64,000 bases of DNA from contig CAJUBE010000008.1 in assembly GCA_910584725.1 (NCBI GenBank), positions 62,001 through 126,000 of the forward strand. The letters are read 5' to 3'. The notes below the pieces were generated by a model. The model saw nothing but the letters and a program-made list of their open reading frames with translations. It was not told the DNA's origin and did not search any database. This DNA comes from an uncultured Lachnospiraceae bacterium (lineage in GTDB: Bacteria; Bacillota; Clostridia; Lachnospirales; Lachnospiraceae). The translations under genes and the position numbers were made by a program. Within the stretch, counting starts at the first letter, position 1; each line of letters begins with the position of its first letter. Shown in pieces: positions 25,195 through 32,568 of the stretch.

Positions 25195-26925
25195 TTACTG
25201 TCTTTTTGCCGCTCTCGCGCTTTTCCGCTCTCCGCCTCCCATATCCATCACCCCCATAACAGAAATGTCAATTTCCGACGCATCCACCAGTTCTGTGGTG
25301 TCCGCCCTCTGTTCCTCATCCGTGGCGGGTATCGTGCCGTCAATCTGTCCTTTGACACTTTCTGCTCGCAGCATTACCGTCTGATACAGCATTTCCGCGC
25401 CCGCCTCATACTCCTCATAGGAATAAAGCGCGGTAGGGTCCGTTTCCACCAGCGTGTCAATCCTGCTTCGGATTCCCCGGTAGACTTCCTCAAACCGTCC
25501 GTTCAGAACATACTCCTGCGAAAGCTCTCTCAGATACTCGTGATAGCGGGAGAGATATGTCTCGTTCTCCAGAAGCGCGTCAAAAAATGTCGTCCCCTGA
25601 AAAGGCGTATCCACCGCATCATTGACTACTTCCGACGCGCCACTCTCCCGCCCCTGATTCATACCGCCAAAAGAAAGGTTGTAATCCCACGGAAGAATAT
25701 TCAGCATACCATTGTATTCATACAGATAGTAGTTGTGCGCCATATTCCCGGAAAGGCTGTCAAGGTTTACGGAAAACGCATGTACCGCCATATATTTTAA
25801 GATGTTATCCACGTCCAGATATTTCTCAAGGTCGGTCCCCTCGCTGATGTTTTTGAGCGCTGTGACTACCCTGCTGTGATCGGTCTTCCCGGAATCCGTC
25901 ACCTCACTGTCCCATATGTCAGAGTAGCTGGACAGTTCCTCATCCGTGTAATTGAGATTTGCGCCGTTCCCACCGCCCATAGCATGATCGCCACCCGGCG
26001 GCATCTTTCCCGCAAAATCCGGCATTTCTCCGCCCGAAAACTCCACTTCCCCAGCCTCCCGCTCTTGCCCGGTTTCTGCAGAGTCAAAGTCTACGTCACC
26101 TAACAGTACCTTTTCCGCAAAATCCGGCATTTCTCCGCCCGGAAACTCCACTTCCCCAGCCTCCCGCTCTTGCCCGGTTTCTGCAGAGTCCGTCCCGGCG
26201 GCATCGCCCTTTCCGGCGTGCCGGGGCGGCTCCCCGTCAAACCCGGACGGCTTTCCACTGAAATTTCCGCCCTTAAAACCGCCGCCCATCTGCATACCGT
26301 CAGGCTTATATAACTTGCCGTCCCCGGTTCCGTAGTTCCGCAAAAGAAAGCTTTCCTCTACTGCTTCCAACGCCAGATATACGCCAATATATTTGCCGTT
26401 CACCGAAACTTCCGCATAATTATACAGGGATGCGTCCGCCCCCAGATACTGATACATATCATAAACCACAGCCTCCTTCATGCTGGTGGCATCCGCGTAA
26501 TTATTGTTTAAAATCAATTTATCAAGCCCCAGACAGGTCTGCCCTTCCACATAATGGTCAAATTCCAGTTTTAAACTGTATCTGTCCGTGTCGGGATTCA
26601 TGGCAATCGCCGACAGACTGGTATTTCCCTTCGGCCGGATTCCTACATTGCATATTTTCTGGTCATTGACGAGCACATCACAGGAATAATACTCCTCCGC
26701 CATGGCGTTTTCCAGCATATCCGCCCATTCCTCTTCCTCGATCTGGATATCGACACGCATAAGCTTTTCCGTATCAAACAGTGCCGTCTCGTATGCCATC
26801 GGCACTTCGACACCGCCCAGTGTCTCTACTACCTCCTGCGAAAGCCCCATCAGCCAGATGCAGAACGCAACGGCGGCAGCCATCATCACGCTGATGATCT
26901 TCGTTATATGTTTACAAGAAATCAT
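25195..26925 (-). CDS. CotH-family protein kinase-like
   Basis: 576 residues with an N-terminal membrane helix (about 10-28). The CotH domain has RPKGNTSL, LKLEFDHYVEGQTCLGLDKLILNNN and, after a long Gly/Glu/Met-rich insert (about 215-320), DNILKYMAVHAFSVNLDSL and LPWDYNLSFGG (metal-binding Asp). CotH kinases phosphorylate spore coat proteins. The insert contains a 75-base segment repeated at 105-base spacing. The gene is the last of a three-gene unit with DUF4956 and VTC, 21 bases after DUF4956. Confidence 0.85.
   Translation of the reverse strand: MISCKHITKIISVMMAAAVAFCIWLMGLSQEVVETLGGVEVPMAYETALFDTEKLMRVDIQIEEEEWADMLENAMAEEYYSCDVLVNDQKICNVGIRPKGNTSLSAIAMNPDTDRYSLKLEFDHYVEGQTCLGLDKLILNNNYADATSMKEAVVYDMYQYLGADASLYNYAEVSVNGKYIGVYLALEAVEESFLLRNYGTGDGKLYKPDGMQMGGGFKGGNFSGKPSGFDGEPPRHAGKGDAAGTDSAETGQEREAGEVEFPGGEMPDFAEKVLLGDVDFDSAETGQEREAGEVEFSGGEMPDFAGKMPPGGDHAMGGGNGANLNYTDEELSSYSDIWDSEVTDSGKTDHSRVVTALKNISEGTDLEKYLDVDNILKYMAVHAFSVNLDSLSGNMAHNYYLYEYNGMLNILPWDYNLSFGGMNQGRESGASEVVNDAVDTPFQGTTFFDALLENETYLSRYHEYLRELSQEYVLNGRFEEVYRGIRSRIDTLVETDPTALYSYEEYEAGAEMLYQTVMLRAESVKGQIDGTIPATDEEQRADTTELVDASEIDISVMGVMDMGGGERKSARAAKRQ
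26011..26190 (-). repeat. Tandem repeat inside the CotH gene
   Basis: A 75-base segment at 26011-26085 recurs almost identically at 26116-26190 (period 105 bases, 35 codons). It encodes SAETGQEREAGEVEF plus GGEMPDFA, so the reading frame is kept and copy number can change without damage. Confidence 0.85.
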
Positions 26926-26946
26926 ACGTCACCTCGTTTCCGCGCG

Positions 26947-27618
26947 TCAGGACATATACTCCCCGTTGTAGCTTACAAGGGTAACATTTCCCACGCCCTC
27001 GATCTCATGCAGCCTGTTGACAAAGGACGTTGCCGCATCCGCCAGACGGACCTCCGCCGTCAGCTCAATGCCGCCCTCATTCACGGTTTTGGACTTTACC
27101 AGAAACCGTTTCAGCACCGTCCGCGCTATCTGTGCCGCCGCATCCTCCGCCTTTTCATCCTTACAATTCAAAATCAGAATATAGGGATGCTCATGTATCT
27201 TCCGGCTGGCAAACAATAGCAGGATTATGCCGATGATTGCGGAACCGATCACCGCCAGCGGAATCATCCCCGCACCGATTACAATTCCCGCCGCAATCGC
27301 CCAGAACAGATACACAATCTCAACCGGCTCCTTGATCGCCGCCCGGAAACGCACGATAGACAGCGCGCCCACCATGCCGAGAGACAGCACCACATTGGAC
27401 GTCACCGCCATGATCACCAGTGTTGTCACAAGGGAAAGTCCCACCAGCGTCAGCGCAAACCCGGACGAATACATCACGCCGGTAAATGTCTTTTTATAGA
27501 CCACGAAAATAAACAGCCCGATAACAAGGGCAAAGAGCATTCCGATCAGCGTATCAAGTGCCGAAAACTGTGTAACATTCTCCAAAAAGCTCGATTTAAA
27601 TATATCGTTAAAAGTCAT
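26947..27618 (-). CDS. DUF4956 membrane protein
   Basis: 223 residues. Four or five membrane helices fill the first 140 residues with the family segment MVGALSIVRFRAAIKEPVEIVYLFWAI, followed by a soluble alpha/beta tail. DUF4956 genes regularly accompany VTC-domain and CotH genes, as here. Function is unknown; a link to polyphosphate handling at the membrane is inferred from the neighbours. AAGGAGG lies before ATG 27618, which sits 20 bases after the VTC stop. Confidence 0.85.
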   Translation of the reverse strand: MTFNDIFKSSFLENVTQFSALDTLIGMLFALVIGLFIFVVYKKTFTGVMYSSGFALTLVGLSLVTTLVIMAVTSNVVLSLGMVGALSIVRFRAAIKEPVEIVYLFWAIAAGIVIGAGMIPLAVIGSAIIGIILLLFASRKIHEHPYILILNCKDEKAEDAAAQIARTVLKRFLVKSKTVNEGGIELTAEVRLADAATSFVNRLHEIEGVGNVTLVSYNGEYMS

Positions 27619-27638
27619 TTTTCTTTTCCTCCTTTTTC

Positions 27639-28331
27639 TTAACCAAACCGTCTGCACGCCTCATATTTTGAAAACGCCGTCTGCCGCAACGTATTGATCT
27701 GGACAAGCCTCTGTATCATTTCCGGAAGGAATGCGTCATATTTCACTTCCAGAACCATATCCCGCGGCGCCTCCGCCGTATCGATATCTGCAACTTTCCT
27801 TTCCAGAAAATCCCGGTGGAACAGCGTCGTCCGAATATCCGAATCAAAGGTAATCCGCACGTTTCCCGCCCGGTAAATATAAGGCTCGCGCATATAAGAT
27901 ACGAGCACCCTCGGGCGAAGCATCTGGTAACGCATTTTTGCGTAAAGCTCCCGCACCAGCGGCGAAGGATGCCCCCGCATCCCATTCGTGTTCCCTGCCA
28001 GCAGTTCCCTGCACTCTTCTTCCGTAATCTGCGCATCAACTTTCATGCAGAGGTTGTTATCCTTAATCTTCTTTTCCAATGTCAGATAAGAAAAATCATC
28101 GTTGTAATATCTGATTCTGAACTTCTCCCGCATCGGAACACCGTTCATCTTTTCCCGCAGCGCTTTATCGGCATAATTGTCGAAATAGATGCTCCGTATC
28201 AGATATTTTCCGTCCGCTCCCGTATGTACGTCGCTTTGCATGACTGTCCGCAGACGGTTTCGCAGTTCTATATACTGCGCATAGCCGATCCGGTATTTCA
28301 GCTCATGCCGGAATTTTTCTGTCTGATTCAC
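27639..28331 (-). CDS. VTC-domain polyphosphate polymerase-like protein
   Basis: 230 residues: the tunnel-domain residues ELKYRI, IRSIYFDNY, KFRIRYYN, LEKKIKDNN, VRITFDSDIRTT and LEVKYDAFLPE match the VTC polyphosphate polymerase domain (triphosphate-tunnel fold with alternating basic and acidic residues). It should polymerise phosphate from ATP. It is the first gene of the VTC-DUF4956-CotH unit. AAAGGAG lies upstream; a hairpin (28355-28387) is in the leader. Confidence 0.85.
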   Translation of the reverse strand: MNQTEKFRHELKYRIGYAQYIELRNRLRTVMQSDVHTGADGKYLIRSIYFDNYADKALREKMNGVPMREKFRIRYYNDDFSYLTLEKKIKDNNLCMKVDAQITEEECRELLAGNTNGMRGHPSPLVRELYAKMRYQMLRPRVLVSYMREPYIYRAGNVRITFDSDIRTTLFHRDFLERKVADIDTAEAPRDMVLEVKYDAFLPEMIQRLVQINTLRQTAFSKYEACRRFG

Positions 28332-28354
28332 ACGTTTTCTCCTTTCCGTGCCTT

Positions 28355-28387
28355 GCGGGAACTGTTTCCTTCTTTCACAGTTCCCGC
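28355..28387 (-). promoter_or_regulatory. Hairpin in the leader of the VTC operon
   Basis: GCGGGAACTGT pairs with ACAGTTCCCGC around an 11-base loop, about 25 bases upstream of the VTC start. It could be an upstream terminator or a leader structure. Confidence 0.45.
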
Positions 28388-28607
28388 TAAAGCGTATTCT
28401 CTTTTTTGCATCAAATATGGGTAAAGTATAGATGTCTTTCCTAAAATGTACTTAAAAACAGATGTGATTTTTTGATGAACAATATGAGCGGAGTCAATCG
28501 CATTGCATATTTTCCCCGCCAAACACCGCCAGCCAAACAAAATCCAGTTCCCATGCTTCAAAAATATCACTTCTGCAGCCAATGTCATTAAATTTGGTTT
28601 CACCTAC

Positions 28608-28619
28608 TGTTCAGTTTAG
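28608..28619 (+). repeat. Left copy of a 12-bp inverted repeat at the edge of the A+T-rich island
   Basis: TGTTCAGTTTAG here matches, in reverse, CTAAACTGAACA at 40386-40397. The island's change in base composition begins and ends close to these two points. Confidence 0.35.
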
Positions 28620-28659
28620 ACAGTGTCCTATTTCGGCTAAATGCTATTAGGTGGGTTTT

Positions 28660-28806
28660 ATGCAAAAATGCTTGCGTCGGCAGAACTGGTATGATAGAAT
28701 GTACACGAGATTTCAAGAACATAGCGATGTACCGATTGATGCTGCGCCAACAGGATCGACGGATAGGCAGGCAAGTGCCACACAAGACGGGGAAAGACTG
28801 TTGTAA
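28660..28806 (+). CDS. Possible small leader peptide
   Basis: A 48-codon frame starting at ATG 28660 with AGGTGGG five bases upstream. The product is basic at first (MQKCLRRQNWYDRMYTRF) and ends in APTGSTDRQASATQDGERLL. The last part is echoed at 34441-34485 (APT, one residue, S, then QASATQ) with a one-codon spacing difference, which hints at coding. It lies ahead of a hairpin and terminator and the HD-RyR operon. No homologue is recognised. Confidence 0.35.
   Translation: MQKCLRRQNWYDRMYTRFQEHSDVPIDAAPTGSTDRQASATQDGERLL
28744..28785 (+). repeat. Left bracket repeat of the TIR/RyR module
   Basis: GCGCCAAC followed 22 bases on by GGCAGGCAAGTGCCACACAA (28766-28785). The same two blocks occur at 34441-34485. 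GGCA/TGCC forms a small hairpin in both. Confidence 0.65.
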
Positions 28807-28891
28807 TACAGTCCCTTTGTGCCCATAAACATAGCGGGGTGTAGGTGTGGAAACGCATTTGCATCCCGTTCTTGATTTCTCACGGAGTCTT

Positions 28892-28924
28892 CCCCGGCGT
28901 CAGAATGTATTCTGGCGCCCCGGG
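28892..28924 (+). repeat. Strong hairpin in the leader region
   Basis: A CCCGG-type stem with the arms CGTCAGAAT and ATTCTGGCG closes over two bases. It stands just upstream of the terminator at 28953. Confidence 0.55.
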
Positions 28925-28952
28925 AGCACTCGGTGGGAGATCGGAGTCGAGA

Positions 28953-28990
28953 GACTGCGGTTACATTGCGATACTGCAGTCCTTTTTTTT
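28953..28990 (+). terminator. Rho-independent terminator upstream of the HD-RyR operon
   Basis: A nine-pair stem (GACTGCGGT with ACTGCAGTC, including one G-T pair) is followed by eight T. It ends 131 bases before the HD-RyR start and may end the leader transcript or act as an attenuator. A 29-codon GTG-initiated frame (29011-29100) lies between, without a good ribosome site. Confidence 0.75.
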
Positions 28991-29121
28991 GCCATTTTAT
29001 AAAAGAAATCGTGAAATGGCTGCAGCAGGAAACTACATTTGATGTAAAAATTAAGGCACTGAATTATTCCGGCAAGTGGCGGGTCAGTGATGCAGAATAA
29101 GAGGAACGAAGGGGATTGATT

Positions 29122-31170
29122 ATGGGATATCGGACAATAGAAGAACTGAATCATAGATACGGCATAGGACCTAAAATTCCTGAGTTAAAGGAATATGCGG
29201 AGGGAACGGATTTCAAGTCCTGCGTGATTCGTTTTTTTTATAACCGCTGCGAAGGCTTGGAGTATGATTTTTCGAAAAATACGGATGACAGAACAGGGAA
29301 AAGCAATAAACCCGGAGTGATTCCATTTAATATGGAGAAGGATATAGACAGACTGTGCATGCAGAAAGCAATGGAAAGATTTTTGGACAGTGGTTGTGCG
29401 ACGGATGCATTTGATGTGTATTTTTGTTATCTGGAAATATTTTTCGGCGCTTATGAGAAGACGAGAAAAATGATTGAAATGCTTTCTGAATATGAGATCA
29501 ATGGAAGCGCGCTCCTTATGAAGCACAGGGATCATTACAGTCATTCGGTTTATGTGTTTGCTTTGGGACTGGCCGTTTTTGATACGAGCAAAGCATTTCG
29601 CCGGGCTTATGCAAAAGCTTATAAAAATAAATTTGGAACAGCAGAAGAAGATTCGCCGGAGGCTGCAAACCACTTTTTGAAATATTGGGGACTTACAGCG
29701 CTGTTTCATGATATAGGTTATCCGTTTGAACTTCCATTTGAACAGGTGGAAGCATATTTTGAGAGCGCAAATAGGGACGGATATAAACGTAAAGACGGCA
29801 GATTCCACATTGCATATACGGATGTAAACACATGGGTAAAATTTTCAAAGGATGAAAAAGATGCCATTCAGACTGCAGCAGGAAAGTTATATGACACAAC
29901 AGATGATTTGTTTGCGGATTGGATTTGTGAAAAGCTTGCCGCAAATAAGGAAAACTATGAAATTTTACAAAACCCGGAGGAATTAAAAAAGAAGCTTCAG
30001 GAAAAGACTGCATCTCCAAAGTCATTTAACTATTTTATGGATCATGCGTATTTTTCGGCAAATATTCTGCTCAGGCAAATCTTGGAAAACAGGGAGGAAG
30101 CGTTGAAGGAGGAAGATGTGGATGCGGTTGTCGCAATACTGCTCCACAACAGTCTGTTCAAGCGAACCATAGCCCATAATGGCAATTATAACGATGAAGA
30201 TAATATTCCTTTTCCGATGGAAAACTATCCACTGGCATATTTGTTAATGCTCTGTGATGAATTGCAGTGTTGGGACAGAAACGCATACGGACGCAACAGC
30301 AGAACCCAGCTGCACCCGATGGACTGTCAGTTTGCGTTTAGGGATAGTGGTATATTTGCAACATATCTTTTTGACCGGTCAGAGCAATACCGCATAGATG
30401 AGGCGGTTCAAAATAAGGATAAAAAAGGCGTCAAACCATATTTTGAATTTGTAAAAGAGAATGCTATGACGGATGTGGAACGTGATATCAGAAAAATAGT
30501 CGATCTGGCAGATCAGGCAGATCAAAATGAGACACGGTTGTATTTGAATATAGATTCAAACTTAACGGATAAGAAATCAGTTAAACGCAGCGTGTCATCA
30601 AGCCGCTATATGCATCTATATGATTTTGCCGTCGTTTTGAACGGAAGATATGTGGAACAGTATAAGAGGAGCACAGGGGAATTGAAACCGGGAGAGTATC
30701 TCTCCAAGGAAGATCTGTATCGGGAATTTGATAAGCTTTCGCTGGAATACAAGATGTCAAATGTTTTGCAGGCAAAAGAATTTGCGAACCATTTGGATAA
30801 AATCGGATGCTTTTATTCTGATGTGCCAAACAATAACGAGCTGCTAAGGGAGTTTTCAAAAGAACAATTGATTGAAATGGCGAAATGGGAACATATTCGT
30901 TGGAATAAAGAAAAGACGGAGATGGAGTGGAGATATGCGGATCGGTCAGTATATAACGAGATCGGGAGAGAGATTTTACGGCTTCATGAGCTGGTGATTA
31001 ACGGTTTTGAGCGCCTCGGAGAAAATCAGGAGGAATGCGGGAAAGAACACTTTGAACAACTGCCTGTTGAGGAGAAGTTAAAAGATGGTGAACCCCTTAA
31101 TTTGATGCTTGAAATGCTTAGGCAGGAAGATGGCGTAAGCATCTATCAGTTTGTAGGAGAAACAGAATGA
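29122..31170 (+). CDS. HD-domain protein with C-terminal RyR domain
   Basis: 682 residues counted from ATG 29122 (AAGGGG upstream). The region from about residue 135 has H141 in DHYSHSVYVFALG and H196-D197 in LTALFHDIGYPFE, then LLHNSLFKR and LLMLCDELQCWDR, a plausible full ligand set for an HD phosphohydrolase. Near residue 583 begins EMAKWEHIRWNKEKTEMEW, the hallmark of the RyR domain (PF02026), proposed to bind nucleotide ligands. It could be a ligand-controlled nucleotide hydrolase or the reader of a TIR-made signal. Its stop overlaps the next start (ATGA). The gene is clearly A+T-richer than the neighbouring chromosome. Confidence 0.7.
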   Translation: MGYRTIEELNHRYGIGPKIPELKEYAEGTDFKSCVIRFFYNRCEGLEYDFSKNTDDRTGKSNKPGVIPFNMEKDIDRLCMQKAMERFLDSGCATDAFDVYFCYLEIFFGAYEKTRKMIEMLSEYEINGSALLMKHRDHYSHSVYVFALGLAVFDTSKAFRRAYAKAYKNKFGTAEEDSPEAANHFLKYWGLTALFHDIGYPFELPFEQVEAYFESANRDGYKRKDGRFHIAYTDVNTWVKFSKDEKDAIQTAAGKLYDTTDDLFADWICEKLAANKENYEILQNPEELKKKLQEKTASPKSFNYFMDHAYFSANILLRQILENREEALKEEDVDAVVAILLHNSLFKRTIAHNGNYNDEDNIPFPMENYPLAYLLMLCDELQCWDRNAYGRNSRTQLHPMDCQFAFRDSGIFATYLFDRSEQYRIDEAVQNKDKKGVKPYFEFVKENAMTDVERDIRKIVDLADQADQNETRLYLNIDSNLTDKKSVKRSVSSSRYMHLYDFAVVLNGRYVEQYKRSTGELKPGEYLSKEDLYREFDKLSLEYKMSNVLQAKEFANHLDKIGCFYSDVPNNNELLREFSKEQLIEMAKWEHIRWNKEKTEMEWRYADRSVYNEIGREILRLHELVINGFERLGENQEECGKEHFEQLPVEEKLKDGEPLNLMLEMLRQEDGVSIYQFVGETE

Positions 31171-31628
31171 AAAACGTAAAGAAGTTTATCCCCTTATTAG
31201 GTGCGATTCCGTTTATCCTTGGTTCTTTGGGGTACTATATGGCGGGTGTCCCATTCGCAGATGCATTGTACGGGGCTTTTACCCTATATTTTTCGTCGCC
31301 CTCCGCTGAAGGATATAATGGTTTAATTGAAGCGGCACGCTGGACAGCGCCGGCAACCACGATAACAGCCTTTGCGTATCTGCTGCGAAGCGCGTGGGAA
31401 AAGTTGACGTGGTTTGTAAAGAGCCGGGCAAAAGACAGCATTGCAGTGTACGCCGAGGCGGATTTCTCCATTGAGGATTATGCCGGCAAACCGGTGATAT
31501 ATGCAGGAAAAAGATCATTCCAAAGGCAAAATCGCAGATATTACTTTTTAAGACGGACCGTGAGAATATTGAATTTTATGAAGCAAACAAAAAGCAGCTT
31601 CAAAATAAAAAAGTATATATTGGAATAA
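31167..31628 (+). CDS. Channel-like RyR protein, N-terminal part (before frameshift)
   Basis: The first 112 residues or so hold two membrane helices (FIPLLGAIPFILGSLGYYM and WTAPATTITAFAYLLRSAW) flanking ALYGAFTLYFSS, a pore-loop-like arrangement, then SIAVYAEADFSIEDY. After IYAGK the frame is lost at a run of five A (31508-31512); one extra A would join it to the frame that continues to 32509, giving a protein of about 447 residues. The tail after residue 114 in this frame is probably nonsense. Expected role: a membrane effector opened by a nucleotide ligand. Confidence 0.6.
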   Translation: MKNVKKFIPLLGAIPFILGSLGYYMAGVPFADALYGAFTLYFSSPSAEGYNGLIEAARWTAPATTITAFAYLLRSAWEKLTWFVKSRAKDSIAVYAEADFSIEDYAGKPVIYAGKRSFQRQNRRYYFLRRTVRILNFMKQTKSSFKIKKYILE

Positions 31629-31699
31629 GGGAAATAGAACTTGGCTTTTTCAGAGATTCCAAGGCGGTATTTTTTGATATCAACGGTACAATTGCCCGC

Positions 31700-32509
31700 T
31701 TGCTCTGGAAAGAAATTAAAATATGGACGTTTGGGAAAAACAAGATAACTATTGTAATATATGGGGATTCTGTATTGGGACAGAGCATTTTATCCGCAGG
31801 ATTATTGATAAATCTGTTCCATGTGGATCAACAGGTGGATTACACCTTCATAACGGACTGCCATTCCTATGAGAGAAAGCATAAAGATATGGAACTATGG
31901 AATGCTGACCGCATTTGCTATGTTTCAAAAGAGGATAGAACAGCAGATGAAACGCTGGAATCGGCTGATGTGGTAATTGTGGCGGACGAGGTTTCTCTTG
32001 ACACGTTACAGACGATTTGTGTATGTACACGGTCTAAAGACATTTATTACTATGCGCCCAATAAAAATCCAATCTCTGAGTTGCTGCATATGGAATCTCT
32101 TCATCCGTTTGGGAAAACTGAACAGATTTTTAGCAATGAAAATATCCGCCGGGAAAAGATGCTTGAGAATGCGAAGGAATTACATCAGAAGTATCAAGAA
32201 AAACATGCGGGTACGGAAAACTGGGAAAATTTATCCGGCTTTTTGAAATGGTCTAATATTTCCGCGTCAGATTATTTGGATGTTATGAAGCAGTTAAAGC
32301 CGGGCGCCAGTGATGAAATGCTGGCAAAATTGGAACATATCAGGTGGTCGAGATTTTATTCCCTGAATTACTGGAGCTATGGGACGCCGAAGGCTGGAAA
32401 AAATAGGGATGAAAAATTAAAAATACATAAGTGCCTTGTTCGGTATGATGAGCTTACACAAGAGGAAAAAGAAAAGAATCTGGATGTGGTGAAGCAGATG
32501 TATACGTGA
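31700..32509 (+). CDS. Channel-like RyR protein, C-terminal part: Rossmann plus RyR domain
   Basis: This frame is open from 31475 but has no start other than a TTG at 31700 with no ribosome site, so it is better read as the continuation of the gene at 31167. It holds a TrkA-N-like nucleotide fold (ITIVIYGDSVLGQSIL, then SADVVIVADEV) and ends with an RyR domain (AKLEHIRWSRFYSLNYWSYG, then HKCLVRYDEL). Together with the N-terminus it resembles a two-helix ion channel with a ligand-binding cytosolic part. Confidence 0.65.
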   Translation: MLWKEIKIWTFGKNKITIVIYGDSVLGQSILSAGLLINLFHVDQQVDYTFITDCHSYERKHKDMELWNADRICYVSKEDRTADETLESADVVIVADEVSLDTLQTICVCTRSKDIYYYAPNKNPISELLHMESLHPFGKTEQIFSNENIRREKMLENAKELHQKYQEKHAGTENWENLSGFLKWSNISASDYLDVMKQLKPGASDEMLAKLEHIRWSRFYSLNYWSYGTPKAGKNRDEKLKIHKCLVRYDELTQEEKEKNLDVVKQMYT

Positions 32510-32568
32510 TTATGGAACAAGGATAAATCTTAGCATGCGCATAGAGAAATGAAAGGAGATTACAGGAA

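Noticed and set aside
28845..29042. 65-codon frame upstream of the HD-RyR gene
   Set aside because: It runs through the strong hairpin and the T-run of the terminator; no ribosome site.
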